From positions 1 through 20,430 of the forward strand of contig JAGKWN010000071.1 of the NCBI GenBank assembly GCA_021151805.1: 20,430 nucleotides of DNA. Reading direction: 5' to 3'. The position numbers and the translations under genes were made by a program. The notes under the pieces are model-generated. The model worked only from the letters and a program-made list of their open reading frames with translations. It was not told the origin of the DNA and searched no databases. This DNA is from Cytophagaceae bacterium. Lineage in GTDB: Bacteria; Bacteroidota; Bacteroidia; Cytophagales; Cytophagaceae. Shown piece by piece: positions 6,141 through 13,918 of this stretch; positions within the stretch are counted from its first letter, which is position 1, and each line of letters opens with the position of its first letter.

Positions 6141-8552
6141 ATGCGCATTTCTTATAATTGGCTGAAAGACTATATAGATTTAACTGAATCTCCTGACGAA
6201 ATAGCAAGACTCTTAACTCATTCGGGACTTGAAGTAGAAAAGGTAGAAAAATATGAAAGCATTAAAGGTGGTCTGGAGCATGTTGTCATTGGCAAGGTAT
6301 TAACCTGCGAACAGCATCCAAACGCAGACCGCCTGCGCAAAACAACGGTAGATGTTGGCGCAGAAACGCCATTAAATATTGTTTGCGGCGCACCTAACGT
6401 AGCAGCCGGACAAACAGTAGTTGTTGCCACCATTGGTGCAACGCTTTACCCAATCGAAGGCGAATCATTCACGATTCAGAAATCCAAAATCCGCGGTGAA
6501 GTATCTGAAGGGATGCTGTGCGCCGAAGATGAGCTGGGCATGGGCAAATCTCATGACGGCATCATTGTTATTGAAAAGGAAATCAAACCGGGAACTTCTG
6601 CCAAAGATTATTTCAATATTGAAGTAGATTCTATTTTCGAGATCGGATTAACGCCGAACCGTGCAGATGCAGCTTCACACCTGGGTGTAGCGCGCGACCT
6701 GCGTGCCTTATTAAACAGAAATTTAAAGAAAGTAGATCTGAAGAATTTTCAGCCGGGCTTTAAAGCAAGCGGTATCACCGTAAAAGTTGAAAATACAAAA
6801 GGTTGTCCGAGATATACAGGTTTAAGCATCACCAATGTTAAAATAGCTGAATCTCCGGAATGGCTGAAAACACGCCTGCGCTCCATTGGTCTGAATCCGA
6901 TCAACAACGTGGTAGACTGCACCAACTATGTGATGCATAGCCTGGGCCAGCCACTGCATGCCTTTGACCAGGATGAGATCAAAGGCGGAACGGTCATTGT
7001 AAAAAATCTTCCTGCCAATACCGAATTCATTACCCTTGACGGAGTAAAGCGTAAATTACTGGATACTGATTTGATGATCTGCAACAGCTCTGAACCTATG
7101 TGTTTAGCGGGTGTATTCGGCGGTCTGGATTCCGGAGTAAAAAACAACACCCGTCATATCTTCCTTGAAGCTGCATACTTCAGTCCGGAAACCGTGCGTA
7201 CTTCATCCATGAAGCATGGCCTAAAAACGGATTCATCCTTCCGTTTTGAACGTGGTACCGATCCGAACATGCCGAAAGTAGCCCTGCGCAAGGCCGCAGC
7301 ATTGATCGCTGAAATTGCGGGCGGCGAAATTTCTTCAGACATTATTGATACACATACAGAGACATTCCCTCCGTTCAGAATTGAAACTACGCACCAGCGT
7401 ATCTGCAAACTGATCGGCAAGGAAATTCCTGCCGACCGTGTGCTGGAGATCATCGCCTTACTGGATATCAAACTTGCTTTCAGAAATGGGGATTTATTAG
7501 TATTGGACATTCCGCCATTCCGCGTGGATGTGCAGCGCGAAGCGGATCTTGTGGAAGAAGTATTGCGTATCTACGGCTACGACAATATTGAACTGAGTGA
7601 TCACCTGAGTTCTGAATTCTTATCAGAATTTCCAGCAAAAGATTCAGACCATATCCATCACCTGATCGACCAAACATTGATCGGAAAAGGCTTCCAGGAG
7701 ATTCTTACGAATTCTTTGACAAAAGCATCTTACAACGAACTGTTGTCGAACCAGGCAGACGCAGTACCAATCCTGAATAAACTAAGTGAAGAGCTGGCAT
7801 TCATGCGCTCTTCACTTGCATTTACAGGCCTTGAGACCATTGCATATAACATCAACCGCAGACAAAAAAACCTAAAATTATTTGAATGGGGTAAAGTATA
7901 TTTCAAACGCGGAACAAAATATATTGAGAACAACAAGCTATCGGTTTTCATTACTGGTAATCAACATGCGGAAAGCTGGAACATCCCATCCAAAGCAGTT
8001 GATTTTTTTGATATGAAAAATACCGTTGTTCAGATTCTTGAAAAATTAAACATACCTGTAACCCAGGTGCAGGAGATCACAGCAAACCCGGTATTCTCCA
8101 AAGGGGTGATTTATAAAAACGGAGGCAAGGAACTTGTCAAATTCGGTTACGTATCTGCTGCAGCACTAAAAGCAACAGATGTAAAACAGGAAGTACTTTT
8201 TGCTGATTTCGATGCAGATCTGCTGCTTGAATTTTACTCGAATAAGAGTAAGTACAAGGAAATTCCGAAGTTCCCGGAAGTACGCAGAGATTTATCATTG
8301 GTACTCGATGCTTCAGTAACATTTGAACAGATCAAGGAACTGGCCTTAAAAACTGAACGTAAGCTACTGACAGACGTCAACGTATTTGATGTGTACGAAG
8401 GGAAGCACATTGAAGCAGGCAAAAAATCCTATTCATTGAGCTTCACGCTTCTAGATAAGGAACAAACCCTTACAGATCAGGCAATTGAATCAACGATGAA
8501 TAAGTTGATGCAAACATTTGAAAAAGAATTAAATACTATAATCCGTAAATAA
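6141..8552 (+). CDS. pheT: Phenylalanine-tRNA ligase beta subunit
   Basis: An 803-aa protein of full bacterial PheT length. It forms the alpha2-beta2 synthetase with PheS and charges tRNA-Phe in the cytoplasm. In order: the N-terminal PheT segment (MRISYNWLKDYIDL), the OB-fold tRNA-binding domain (about 40-150, with EQHPNADRLR and KSKIRGEVSEGMLCAEDELG), the B3/B4 editing domain (about 210-385), B5 (about 405-475), the catalytic-like core (about 490-700, with KLSEELAFMRSSL), and the C-terminal FDX-ACB anticodon-binding domain (about 710-801, starting KFPEVRRDLSLVLD). The gene is intact. pheS is not in the window, and Bacteroidota commonly encode it elsewhere. The downstream genes for a coiled-coil protein, ZapA and RNase Y are on the same strand in an order often seen in this phylum. 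Confidence 0.97.
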   Translation: MRISYNWLKDYIDLTESPDEIARLLTHSGLEVEKVEKYESIKGGLEHVVIGKVLTCEQHPNADRLRKTTVDVGAETPLNIVCGAPNVAAGQTVVVATIGATLYPIEGESFTIQKSKIRGEVSEGMLCAEDELGMGKSHDGIIVIEKEIKPGTSAKDYFNIEVDSIFEIGLTPNRADAASHLGVARDLRALLNRNLKKVDLKNFQPGFKASGITVKVENTKGCPRYTGLSITNVKIAESPEWLKTRLRSIGLNPINNVVDCTNYVMHSLGQPLHAFDQDEIKGGTVIVKNLPANTEFITLDGVKRKLLDTDLMICNSSEPMCLAGVFGGLDSGVKNNTRHIFLEAAYFSPETVRTSSMKHGLKTDSSFRFERGTDPNMPKVALRKAAALIAEIAGGEISSDIIDTHTETFPPFRIETTHQRICKLIGKEIPADRVLEIIALLDIKLAFRNGDLLVLDIPPFRVDVQREADLVEEVLRIYGYDNIELSDHLSSEFLSEFPAKDSDHIHHLIDQTLIGKGFQEILTNSLTKASYNELLSNQADAVPILNKLSEELAFMRSSLAFTGLETIAYNINRRQKNLKLFEWGKVYFKRGTKYIENNKLSVFITGNQHAESWNIPSKAVDFFDMKNTVVQILEKLNIPVTQVQEITANPVFSKGVIYKNGGKELVKFGYVSAAALKATDVKQEVLFADFDADLLLEFYSNKSKYKEIPKFPEVRRDLSLVLDASVTFEQIKELALKTERKLLTDVNVFDVYEGKHIEAGKKSYSLSFTLLDKEQTLTDQAIESTMNKLMQTFEKELNTIIRK

Positions 8553-8653
8553 TGTATTCAGCAGCTTCCCTGTTAAACAGTCACGTATTCGATGTTTCAC
8601 TTATATATGTGTCTGTTCATAGGATAACTCCTGAAAAATGACTAATTTGAAGT

Positions 8654-8953
8654 ATGACTGGATCGAAAGACCTTTTACTGCGTTTGGAAGCACTTGAAGC
8701 GAAAGCTTTAAAGCTTGCACTTGCACATAAAGAGCTTTCGGTATCTTACAAAGAGCTGCAATCTGAAAATCTGAGACTCAAAAATCAGATTCTTTTGAAA
8801 GAAGAAGAAGTAAGAAACTTTCATAATCAAGAGAAAATAAGTAAAATTGTAACATCAATCGCAGATGATACTTATCGAAAGACTGAGCTAAAGCTCAAAA
8901 TCAATGAGTATATCAAAGAGATTGACAAATGCATTGCCTTTATCAAAGAATAA
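8654..8953 (+). CDS. Small coiled-coil protein upstream of zapA
   Basis: A 99-aa protein with an almost uninterrupted coiled coil at about 8-60 (LLRLEALEAKALKLALAHKE and onward), then a conserved-looking helical tail (KLKINEYIKEIDKCIAFIKE). There is no signal peptide or membrane segment. The end of the gene is 21 nt from zapA, so the two are probably co-transcribed and perhaps translationally linked. A gene of this type between pheT and zapA is a familiar arrangement in Bacteroidota. The layout resembles ZapB, a coiled-coil partner of ZapA in proteobacteria, but I see no sequence proof of homology. A role in division-ring assembly is inferred from position and shape. An ATG at 8638 is out of frame and ends quickly, so 8654 is the start. 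Confidence 0.85.
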   Translation: MTGSKDLLLRLEALEAKALKLALAHKELSVSYKELQSENLRLKNQILLKEEEVRNFHNQEKISKIVTSIADDTYRKTELKLKINEYIKEIDKCIAFIKE

Positions 8954-8974
8954 AACTGATTTAATCCCCTGTAT

Positions 8975-9265
8975 ATGGGAGAGTTATCAATAAAAATCAG
9001 GATTAGTGATCGCGACTACCCAATGCGCGTGGATTCTTCTGAAGAAGAACGGATTCGTGTGGCCGGGAAATTAATAAATGAAAAGCTCAAGCATTTCCGT
9101 GAGCAATTTGGAATTGACGACAAACAGGATTTATTATCCATGACTGTATTTGATGCTGTAATGGACAAATTAAAATCAGATCAACTCACTACGGATAATG
9201 AATCTATCGTTCAGTATAAGATAGAGCACATAGATCGCATTCTTTCAGAGGCTTTAGCGTATTAA
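8975..9265 (+). CDS. zapA: Cell division protein ZapA
   Basis: A 96-aa ZapA-family protein. The N-terminal beta-rich half (ELSIKIRISDRDYPMRVDSS) leads into a long helix with EERIRVAGKLINEKLKHFRE and the QDLLSMTVFDAVMDKL segment typical of the family. ZapA binds FtsZ and cross-links protofilaments at the division site in the cytoplasm. Length and domain order are normal for Bacteroidota, which have a short C-terminal helix. It follows the coiled-coil gene by 21 nt and precedes rny by 77 nt. The 77-nt spacer is too short for a full 6S RNA gene, which in proteobacteria often follows zapA. Confidence 0.92.
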   Translation: MGELSIKIRISDRDYPMRVDSSEEERIRVAGKLINEKLKHFREQFGIDDKQDLLSMTVFDAVMDKLKSDQLTTDNESIVQYKIEHIDRILSEALAY

Positions 9266-9342
9266 GCTAAGCATTTTTGCATTTGTCACCCTCCTTTACC
9301 TGTATCTGCTGCGGTTGAGTTAAACCCCAATTAACCAAACAC

Positions 9343-10911
9343 ATGCTTGAATTAGTAATTTATATTCTTGTCGCATCGGTTGTATCAATCGGTATAGGCA
9401 TATTTGCAGGAAAGGCCATTTTCCAGAAAGATTTTTCAAAACACGAGGCTGAAGCAAAAGAAAAAGCCAGCTTAATCTTAAAAGAAGCCGAACTAAAAGC
9501 TGAAACAGTTAAAAGAGACAAGCAGCTGGAAGCAAAAGAGCATTTCTTAAAGCTTAAGACTGAATTTGAAGAAGATTCCAACAAGAAGAAAAACATCATC
9601 ATCCAGAACGAACAAAAGATCAAACAGCGCGAGCAGACGATTTCAAAACAAATTGAAACAAATACCCGTCGTGAAGCTGAACTTGATTCGTTACGCGAAA
9701 ACCTTTCTTCTCAATTAGAGATTTTGAACAAGCGTAAGGAGGAACTGGAAAAACTGAGACATTCTCAAATTGATAAGCTGGAAAAAATAGCTGGTCTTAC
9801 TGGTGAGGAAGCTAAAGCGCAATTGATGGAAACCATCAAAGAAGAAGCACGTTCTGAAGCATCTTCTTATATCAAGCGCATCACAGACGAGGCTAAAATG
9901 ACAGCCACAAAAGATGCAAAGAAAATCGTTATTGAAACACTACAGCGCACCGCTACTGAAAATGCAGTTGAGAACTGCGTTTCGATCTTCAATATTGAAA
10001 GCGATGATATCAAAGGAAAGATCATTGGCCGTGAAGGTAGAAACATACGTGCGCTGGAAGCTGCAACTGGTGTAGAGATTATCGTAGACGATACTCCGGA
10101 AGCGATCATCATCTCCGGCTTTGATCCGGTACGCAGAGAAGTAGCGCGTTTATCACTGCACCGCTTGGTACAGGACGGACGTATTCACCCGGCGCGTATT
10201 GAAGAGGTGGTTACAAAAACAGCTAAACACTTAGACGAAGAAATTATTGAGATCGGCGAACGTACAGCCATCGATTTAGGTATTCATGGTTTGCATCCTG
10301 AACTGATCCGTTTGGTTGGTCGTATGCGTTTCCGTTCTTCTTACGGACAAAATTTATTACAGCACTCCAGAGAGGTTGCGAAACTTTGCGCAACGATGGC
10401 TTCTGAACTTGGCTTGAATGCTAAGGTTGCGAAGCGTGCCGGTTTACTGCATGATATTGGAAAAGTATATCCGGATGAGCCTGAATTGCCGCACGCAATC
10501 TTAGGTATGGAGCTTGCTAAAAAATACAAAGAGTCACCGGAGATCTGTAATGCGATCGGTGCGCACCACGATGAGATTGAAATGACTGGTTTAATCTCTC
10601 CTATTGTTCAGATCTGTGATGCAATCAGCGGTGCACGCCCTGGCGCCCGTCGTGAGGTGATGGAGCAGTATATCAAACGTCTGAAAGATCTTGAACTATT
10701 GGCGCTGTCTTTTGAAGGTGTATTGAAATGCTACGCAATACAGGCTGGAAGAGAGCTGCGTATCATGGTTGATGCGGAGAATGTATCGGATGATAAAGCA
10801 GGTATCCTATCTTTCGATATTGCACAGAAGATTGAAAAAGAAATGCAATATCCGGGACAGATTAAAGTAACAGTGATCCGCGAAATGCGTGCGGTGAACT
10901 TCGCAAAATAA
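9343..10911 (+). CDS. rny: Ribonuclease Y
   Basis: A 522-aa membrane-anchored endoribonuclease that initiates mRNA decay. A single N-terminal transmembrane helix (about 4-24) is followed by a long charged coiled coil (about 30-190), a KH RNA-binding domain (about 215-280, with the GREG loop at 229-232), and an HD metal-dependent phosphohydrolase domain (about 335-430) with H341, the catalytic H370-D371 pair and the H408-H409 region. Full length and no missing catalytic residues. It is the last gene of the pheT-zapA-rny group and ends 34 nt before a strong terminator. In this phylum RNase Y may act alongside RNase E/G-type enzymes; nothing here shows which dominates. Confidence 0.97.
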   Translation: MLELVIYILVASVVSIGIGIFAGKAIFQKDFSKHEAEAKEKASLILKEAELKAETVKRDKQLEAKEHFLKLKTEFEEDSNKKKNIIIQNEQKIKQREQTISKQIETNTRREAELDSLRENLSSQLEILNKRKEELEKLRHSQIDKLEKIAGLTGEEAKAQLMETIKEEARSEASSYIKRITDEAKMTATKDAKKIVIETLQRTATENAVENCVSIFNIESDDIKGKIIGREGRNIRALEAATGVEIIVDDTPEAIIISGFDPVRREVARLSLHRLVQDGRIHPARIEEVVTKTAKHLDEEIIEIGERTAIDLGIHGLHPELIRLVGRMRFRSSYGQNLLQHSREVAKLCATMASELGLNAKVAKRAGLLHDIGKVYPDEPELPHAILGMELAKKYKESPEICNAIGAHHDEIEMTGLISPIVQICDAISGARPGARREVMEQYIKRLKDLELLALSFEGVLKCYAIQAGRELRIMVDAENVSDDKAGILSFDIAQKIEKEMQYPGQIKVTVIREMRAVNFAK

Positions 10912-10940
10912 TAAAGCAGTATTCCCGTATTGCTTAATGA

Positions 10941-10981
10941 AGAGAGTCCCGTCCCGATAGCTATCGGGACGGGACTTTTCT
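10941..10981 (+). terminator. Terminator of the rny operon, perfect 30-bp palindrome
   Basis: Arms 10946-10960 and 10961-10975 are exact 15-bp reverse complements with no unpaired loop (centre GATAGCTATC). They are followed by ttttcttttg. In RNA the central bases would open to form the loop. The purine run agaga before the stem faces the T-rich tail, which extends pairing on the other strand. Confidence 0.9.
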
Positions 10982-10984
10982 TTT

Positions 10985-11024
10985 GTCTGAACGATGATTT
11001 GTTTGATTGGAATAATTATGTTAT
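10985..11024. repeat. Post-terminator repeat, copy 1
   Basis: This 40-nt stretch (gtctgaac, tgattt, tttgatt, taattatgt in order) aligns over its whole length with 13259-13297 at roughly 31 of 40 positions with one gap. Both copies lie immediately downstream of a terminator that begins agagagtcccg. It is not coding. Confidence 0.65.
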
Positions 11025-11281
11025 TTCTTATCCCCGTGACCTGTGGCCCCACAGCTTTTAACTCACTTGTTGAAACAGTTTGAACCTAGACTTAATGCAG
11101 CGGTTCGACGCAGCAAATAGTGACCTTATTTTCCTGCAGTCTTTGACTGCATTTGATCCTTAACAATTATAATAACTCCCTATATCTTATCACCACGAAT
11201 AAATTCTTAACACTCCTATATTTTATAGTATTATTTTATGTAAATTTATTTATACATTTTATAAAAATAATTTTCCATACT
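11025..11281. other. Non-coding gap upstream of the secreted repeat protein
   Basis: No gene is supported here. It contains a 14-nt palindrome (11041-11054, ctgtggccccacag), a 7-bp stem with a 3-nt loop at 11135-11151 (tgcagtc-ttt-gactgca), and a very AT-rich leader at about 11160-11281. The frame of the next gene stays open back to 11153, but that translation is low-complexity and lies upstream of the signal peptide, so I treat it as untranslated leader. Only imperfect TAnnTTTG boxes are visible in it. Confidence 0.5.
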
Positions 11282-13195
11282 ATGAAGAAAGTTTTACTTG
11301 GAGCATTTTTACTGTTTTCGGCTTCAGCATTTGGCCAAGCGCCCGTAAATGACGAGTGTACTAAAGCTACAAATTTAAGCCTTTATACAACATGCTTGGG
11401 GATGACAGGCACATTAAAAAATGCTACGACATCTACATCAGAATTATCTACCTGCTCCAATTACAACGATGTATTTTATACATTTACAGCAGGCGCTAAT
11501 CCTGTTACAATTAAAGTAACCCCTGTAGCTAATCTTGATGCAGTACTTACTGTGTATAGTATATGTGGAGGAAGCGCGATTTCATGCGTGGATAATGGCA
11601 GCAATGGAGCCGTAGAGACACTGGATGTGAATCCACCTGCCTCCGGACAGAAATACTTTATTAAGGTTAGCAGTAAACTTGCGGCACCAACAGCCTATAA
11701 TTTTGACGTATGTATACAGGACAATCCGCCTCCAGCCAATGATAATTGTTCAAATCCAACAGGGTTAAGTATCGATGAATATTGTTCAGGATTAAGCGGT
11801 TCACTTAAATATGCAGCAACAAGCACAACCGGATGTGCAGGATACAAAGATCTATATTACAAATTCAAACCTAGCGTTTCTGATGTTAAATTAAGAGTAA
11901 TTCCTGAAGCTGGTTTAAATACAACCGTTAGTGTATTCACAGATTGTGCAAATCCGAATCCGACAGACCTATGTGTAAATAATGGCGGAGCAGGAGTTCA
12001 AGATGTAGTATATTTAACAGATTTGGATACGTGGAAAAACTACTACATAAAGGTAAGTAGCGCTGATGCAGCACCTACGGCATTCAACTTTAATATTTGT
12101 CTAATAGAAGGGACAAATGATGACAAGGAATTTGCAACAGAACTTTCAGGTTTTGCAGGCTGGTGCGACAACAACATTAACCTGACGACTGCAACACAAA
12201 CACCAGGTTTACTAAGCTGCGACAATAATTCTGACCCGCAATTCAATTTCAAATATGACAGATGGTATAAGTTTGTAGCAACAAATACTACCTATACCAT
12301 TTCAGCAAGCAGAAAATTAAGTAATTCTTACGGCGTTGAATTAACTTCTGCATCAGGCGTATCTATGCTATGTAAAAAAGCTGCTGTAGATGCAAACAGT
12401 AGTTCTATTGCTGCGGTAGTAAACGCATCAGTAAATACATTAACCATAGGTGATACATACTATTTACGTATTGCTTACGATGGCTTAGGAAACTACAATG
12501 AAATATTCAAACTTTGTGCAACTCCGGCCCCCCTCCCCCCGTCCGCTACAGAATGCAGTGCGGCTCCCGAATTAACCATTGATGGTACGGCATTGAATGG
12601 CTCACTTCAAAATGGCAGAGTCTTCACTACGACTACAACCTGTAAGACCTATACCAGTACATTGTATAAATTTACTGCAGAAACTGCAAATACAACTATT
12701 ACGGTGACACCTGTCTCCAATCTTGATGTAGTAGTTAGTTTATATAATACCTGCGGAGGTACATTAGTGAAATGTATAAACGCAAAATCAACAGGTGAAG
12801 CAGAAACATTGTCACTAACCAACCTAACTCCCAATCAGCAATATTTCATTCAGGTGGGAAATGCAGGAGCTGTTCCCAATTCAGGAGCACTGCCAACATT
12901 TACAATAAAAGCTGAAAATATAACAATAACACCGACAGGTCTTACAGCATCTGAATCAGAACAGTTGAATATTTTCCCTAATCCTGCTTCTGGAACGCTT
13001 ACGGTAAAAACTTCTTTAAGCGGAAATAAAAATGCAGAATTAGTTTCCTTAAACGGACTTTCATTTCTGCAAACAAACTTCAGCGAGTCAGAATATAAAC
13101 TGAATATTGAATCTGTTCCACAGGGCTTCTACCTGCTCAGACTTTCAGATGAGAATGGCAATTACATTATTCGCAAAATCAGCATAGTAAAATAA
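11282..13195 (+). CDS. Secreted repeat protein with type IX secretion sorting domain
   Basis: A 637-aa exported protein. The Sec signal peptide is MKKVLLGAFLLFSASAFGQ (cleavage near residue 19-20), which fixes the start at 11282. Four beta-rich repeats of about 110-140 aa follow, three of them opening with P-x-N/T-(D/E)-x-C. Repeats 1 and 4 are the closest pair (TIKVTPVANLDAVLTVY versus TITVTPVSNLDVVVSLY), and each has paired cysteines. They resemble PPC-like beta-sandwich modules. The last ~80 residues are a type A type IX sorting domain (LNIFPNPASGTLTVKTS, ending YIIRKISIVK). Such domains direct transport across the outer membrane and anchoring or release. There is no catalytic domain, so an adhesive or structural surface role is likely. 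It is a single-gene unit with its own terminator. A C-rich tract at 12528-12540 encodes a Pro linker between repeats 3 and 4. Confidence 0.88.
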   Translation: MKKVLLGAFLLFSASAFGQAPVNDECTKATNLSLYTTCLGMTGTLKNATTSTSELSTCSNYNDVFYTFTAGANPVTIKVTPVANLDAVLTVYSICGGSAISCVDNGSNGAVETLDVNPPASGQKYFIKVSSKLAAPTAYNFDVCIQDNPPPANDNCSNPTGLSIDEYCSGLSGSLKYAATSTTGCAGYKDLYYKFKPSVSDVKLRVIPEAGLNTTVSVFTDCANPNPTDLCVNNGGAGVQDVVYLTDLDTWKNYYIKVSSADAAPTAFNFNICLIEGTNDDKEFATELSGFAGWCDNNINLTTATQTPGLLSCDNNSDPQFNFKYDRWYKFVATNTTYTISASRKLSNSYGVELTSASGVSMLCKKAAVDANSSSIAAVVNASVNTLTIGDTYYLRIAYDGLGNYNEIFKLCATPAPLPPSATECSAAPELTIDGTALNGSLQNGRVFTTTTTCKTYTSTLYKFTAETANTTITVTPVSNLDVVVSLYNTCGGTLVKCINAKSTGEAETLSLTNLTPNQQYFIQVGNAGAVPNSGALPTFTIKAENITITPTGLTASESEQLNIFPNPASGTLTVKTSLSGNKNAELVSLNGLSFLQTNFSESEYKLNIESVPQGFYLLRLSDENGNYIIRKISIVK

Positions 13196-13210
13196 CAAAC
13201 TATATTACTT

Positions 13211-13250
13211 AAAAAAGAGAGTCCCGGTGTATGCCGGGACTCTCTTTTTT
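13211..13250 (+). terminator. Terminator after the secreted repeat protein
   Basis: A perfect 17-bp stem (13211-13227 with 13234-13250) with a 6-nt loop, tgtatg. It begins with six A and ends with six T, so it can act on both strands and separates the convergent secreted-protein and peroxiredoxin-like genes. It shares the agagagtcccg start with the rny terminator. Confidence 0.93.
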
Positions 13251-13258
13251 ATTAAGCA

Positions 13259-13297
13259 GTCTTAACTGTGATTTATTTGATTAAGTAATTATGTGAT
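13259..13297. repeat. Post-terminator repeat, copy 2
   Basis: A 39-nt stretch related to 10985-11024 (gtcttaac, tgattt, tttgatt, taattatgt in the same order and spacing, one gap). It lies 8 nt past the terminator, as copy 1 does past its own terminator within about 10 nt, and ends 15 nt before the stop codon of the convergent peroxiredoxin-like gene. Confidence 0.65.
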
Positions 13298-13312
13298 CCC
13301 GCTTCGCTAAGA

Positions 13313-13852
13313 CTAGCAGCAGAGAAGTATTTCTTTCAATGGAATATGATCGACTACGTTATTGCCATATTTTGCAACCAGAATTTTTCTGTCCTGATCA
13401 ATAATAAAATCTGCAGGTATCTGATGAAATTGCCCTTCAACTTTTCCACCTGGTTTAAAGCCGGCTTGTATACTTTGCAAAACTCTCTTTACACCTTTTA
13501 CATTCATTGTTTTCACCATTTTTACCCAGGAAGGTTTCACATCATATAAATCATACAAAGTTCTGTCAGGGTCTGCTATGATTGTAAAGTCAAAATGAAT
13601 TTTGTCAACGATATTTATTTTTAAGCTTTCAGGTTGAGATTGAAAAATTGCAATTACTTCGATGTTCTGCTCTTTAAACGTTTTCTTTTCGCGCATTATT
13701 TCAACCATCCGCAGCTGAAAAACGGCGCACTCTGCGTATCGAAAAAAACTCAATAAAATCTTTTCATTTTTGATTTGTGTTAAATCAATTGTATTTCCCC
13801 AGATATCGTTGACTTTAAACGCTGGTGCTGTTTCCCCTTTTAATAATTGCAT
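13313..13852 (-). CDS. AhpC/TSA-type peroxiredoxin-like protein with altered active site
   Basis: A 179-aa cytoplasmic thioredoxin-fold protein. It starts with the usual redoxin opening (KGETAPAFKVNDIWGNTIDL), then the strand-loop SFFRYAECAVFQLRM, where C42 sits at the peroxidatic/CxxC position. The common CPxC of this group has become CAVF, so the proline and second cysteine are missing. A later strand (DFIIDQDRKILVAKYG) completes the fold. The last two residues are Cys-Cys (LLCC), which might serve as a resolving pair. Likely role: thiol peroxidase or thiol-disulfide reaction against peroxides, inferred from the fold. The Crp-family gene lies 61 nt upstream on the same strand, and a perfect FNR-type palindrome with a matching -7 box lies between them, so regulation by that or a related Crp/Fnr protein is likely. 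Confidence 0.8.
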   Translation of the reverse strand: MQLLKGETAPAFKVNDIWGNTIDLTQIKNEKILLSFFRYAECAVFQLRMVEIMREKKTFKEQNIEVIAIFQSQPESLKINIVDKIHFDFTIIADPDRTLYDLYDVKPSWVKMVKTMNVKGVKRVLQSIQAGFKPGGKVEGQFHQIPADFIIDQDRKILVAKYGNNVVDHIPLKEILLCC

Positions 13853-13874
13853 ACTTCTTTTTTTAATGTTTATG

Positions 13875-13882
13875 CAAATTGA
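13875..13882 (-). promoter_or_regulatory. Candidate -7 box for the peroxiredoxin-like gene
   Basis: Read on the minus strand this is TCAATTTG, seven of eight positions of TAnnTTTG. It predicts a start near 13868-13870 and a leader of about 17 nt. That start is about 41.5 nt from the centre of the palindrome at 13903-13918, the classic spacing of a class II Crp/Fnr-activated promoter. Confidence 0.45.
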
Positions 13883-13902
13883 TCACAGGAAACAAAAAAG
13901 TA

Positions 13903-13918
13903 CTTGATTCAAATCAAG
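13903..13918. promoter_or_regulatory. Perfect FNR-type palindrome upstream of the peroxiredoxin-like gene
   Basis: cttgattcaaatcaag contains an exact TTGAT-N4-ATCAA core (13904-13917) extended by one matching C/G pair. It overlaps the stop codon of the upstream Crp-family gene and is centred about 58 nt before the peroxiredoxin-like ATG. A Crp/Fnr protein is the natural candidate ligand; the adjacent regulator has the E-x-x-S-R recognition pattern of FNR. Confidence 0.6.

Noticed and set aside
9266..9342. 6S RNA gene after zapA
   Set aside because: The spacer is only 77 nt, too short for 6S RNA, with no long bulged hairpin.
11153..11281. 43-residue N-terminal extension of the secreted repeat protein
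   Set aside because: The extension is low-complexity, translated from AT-rich leader, and lies ahead of a textbook signal peptide starting MKKVLLGAFL.
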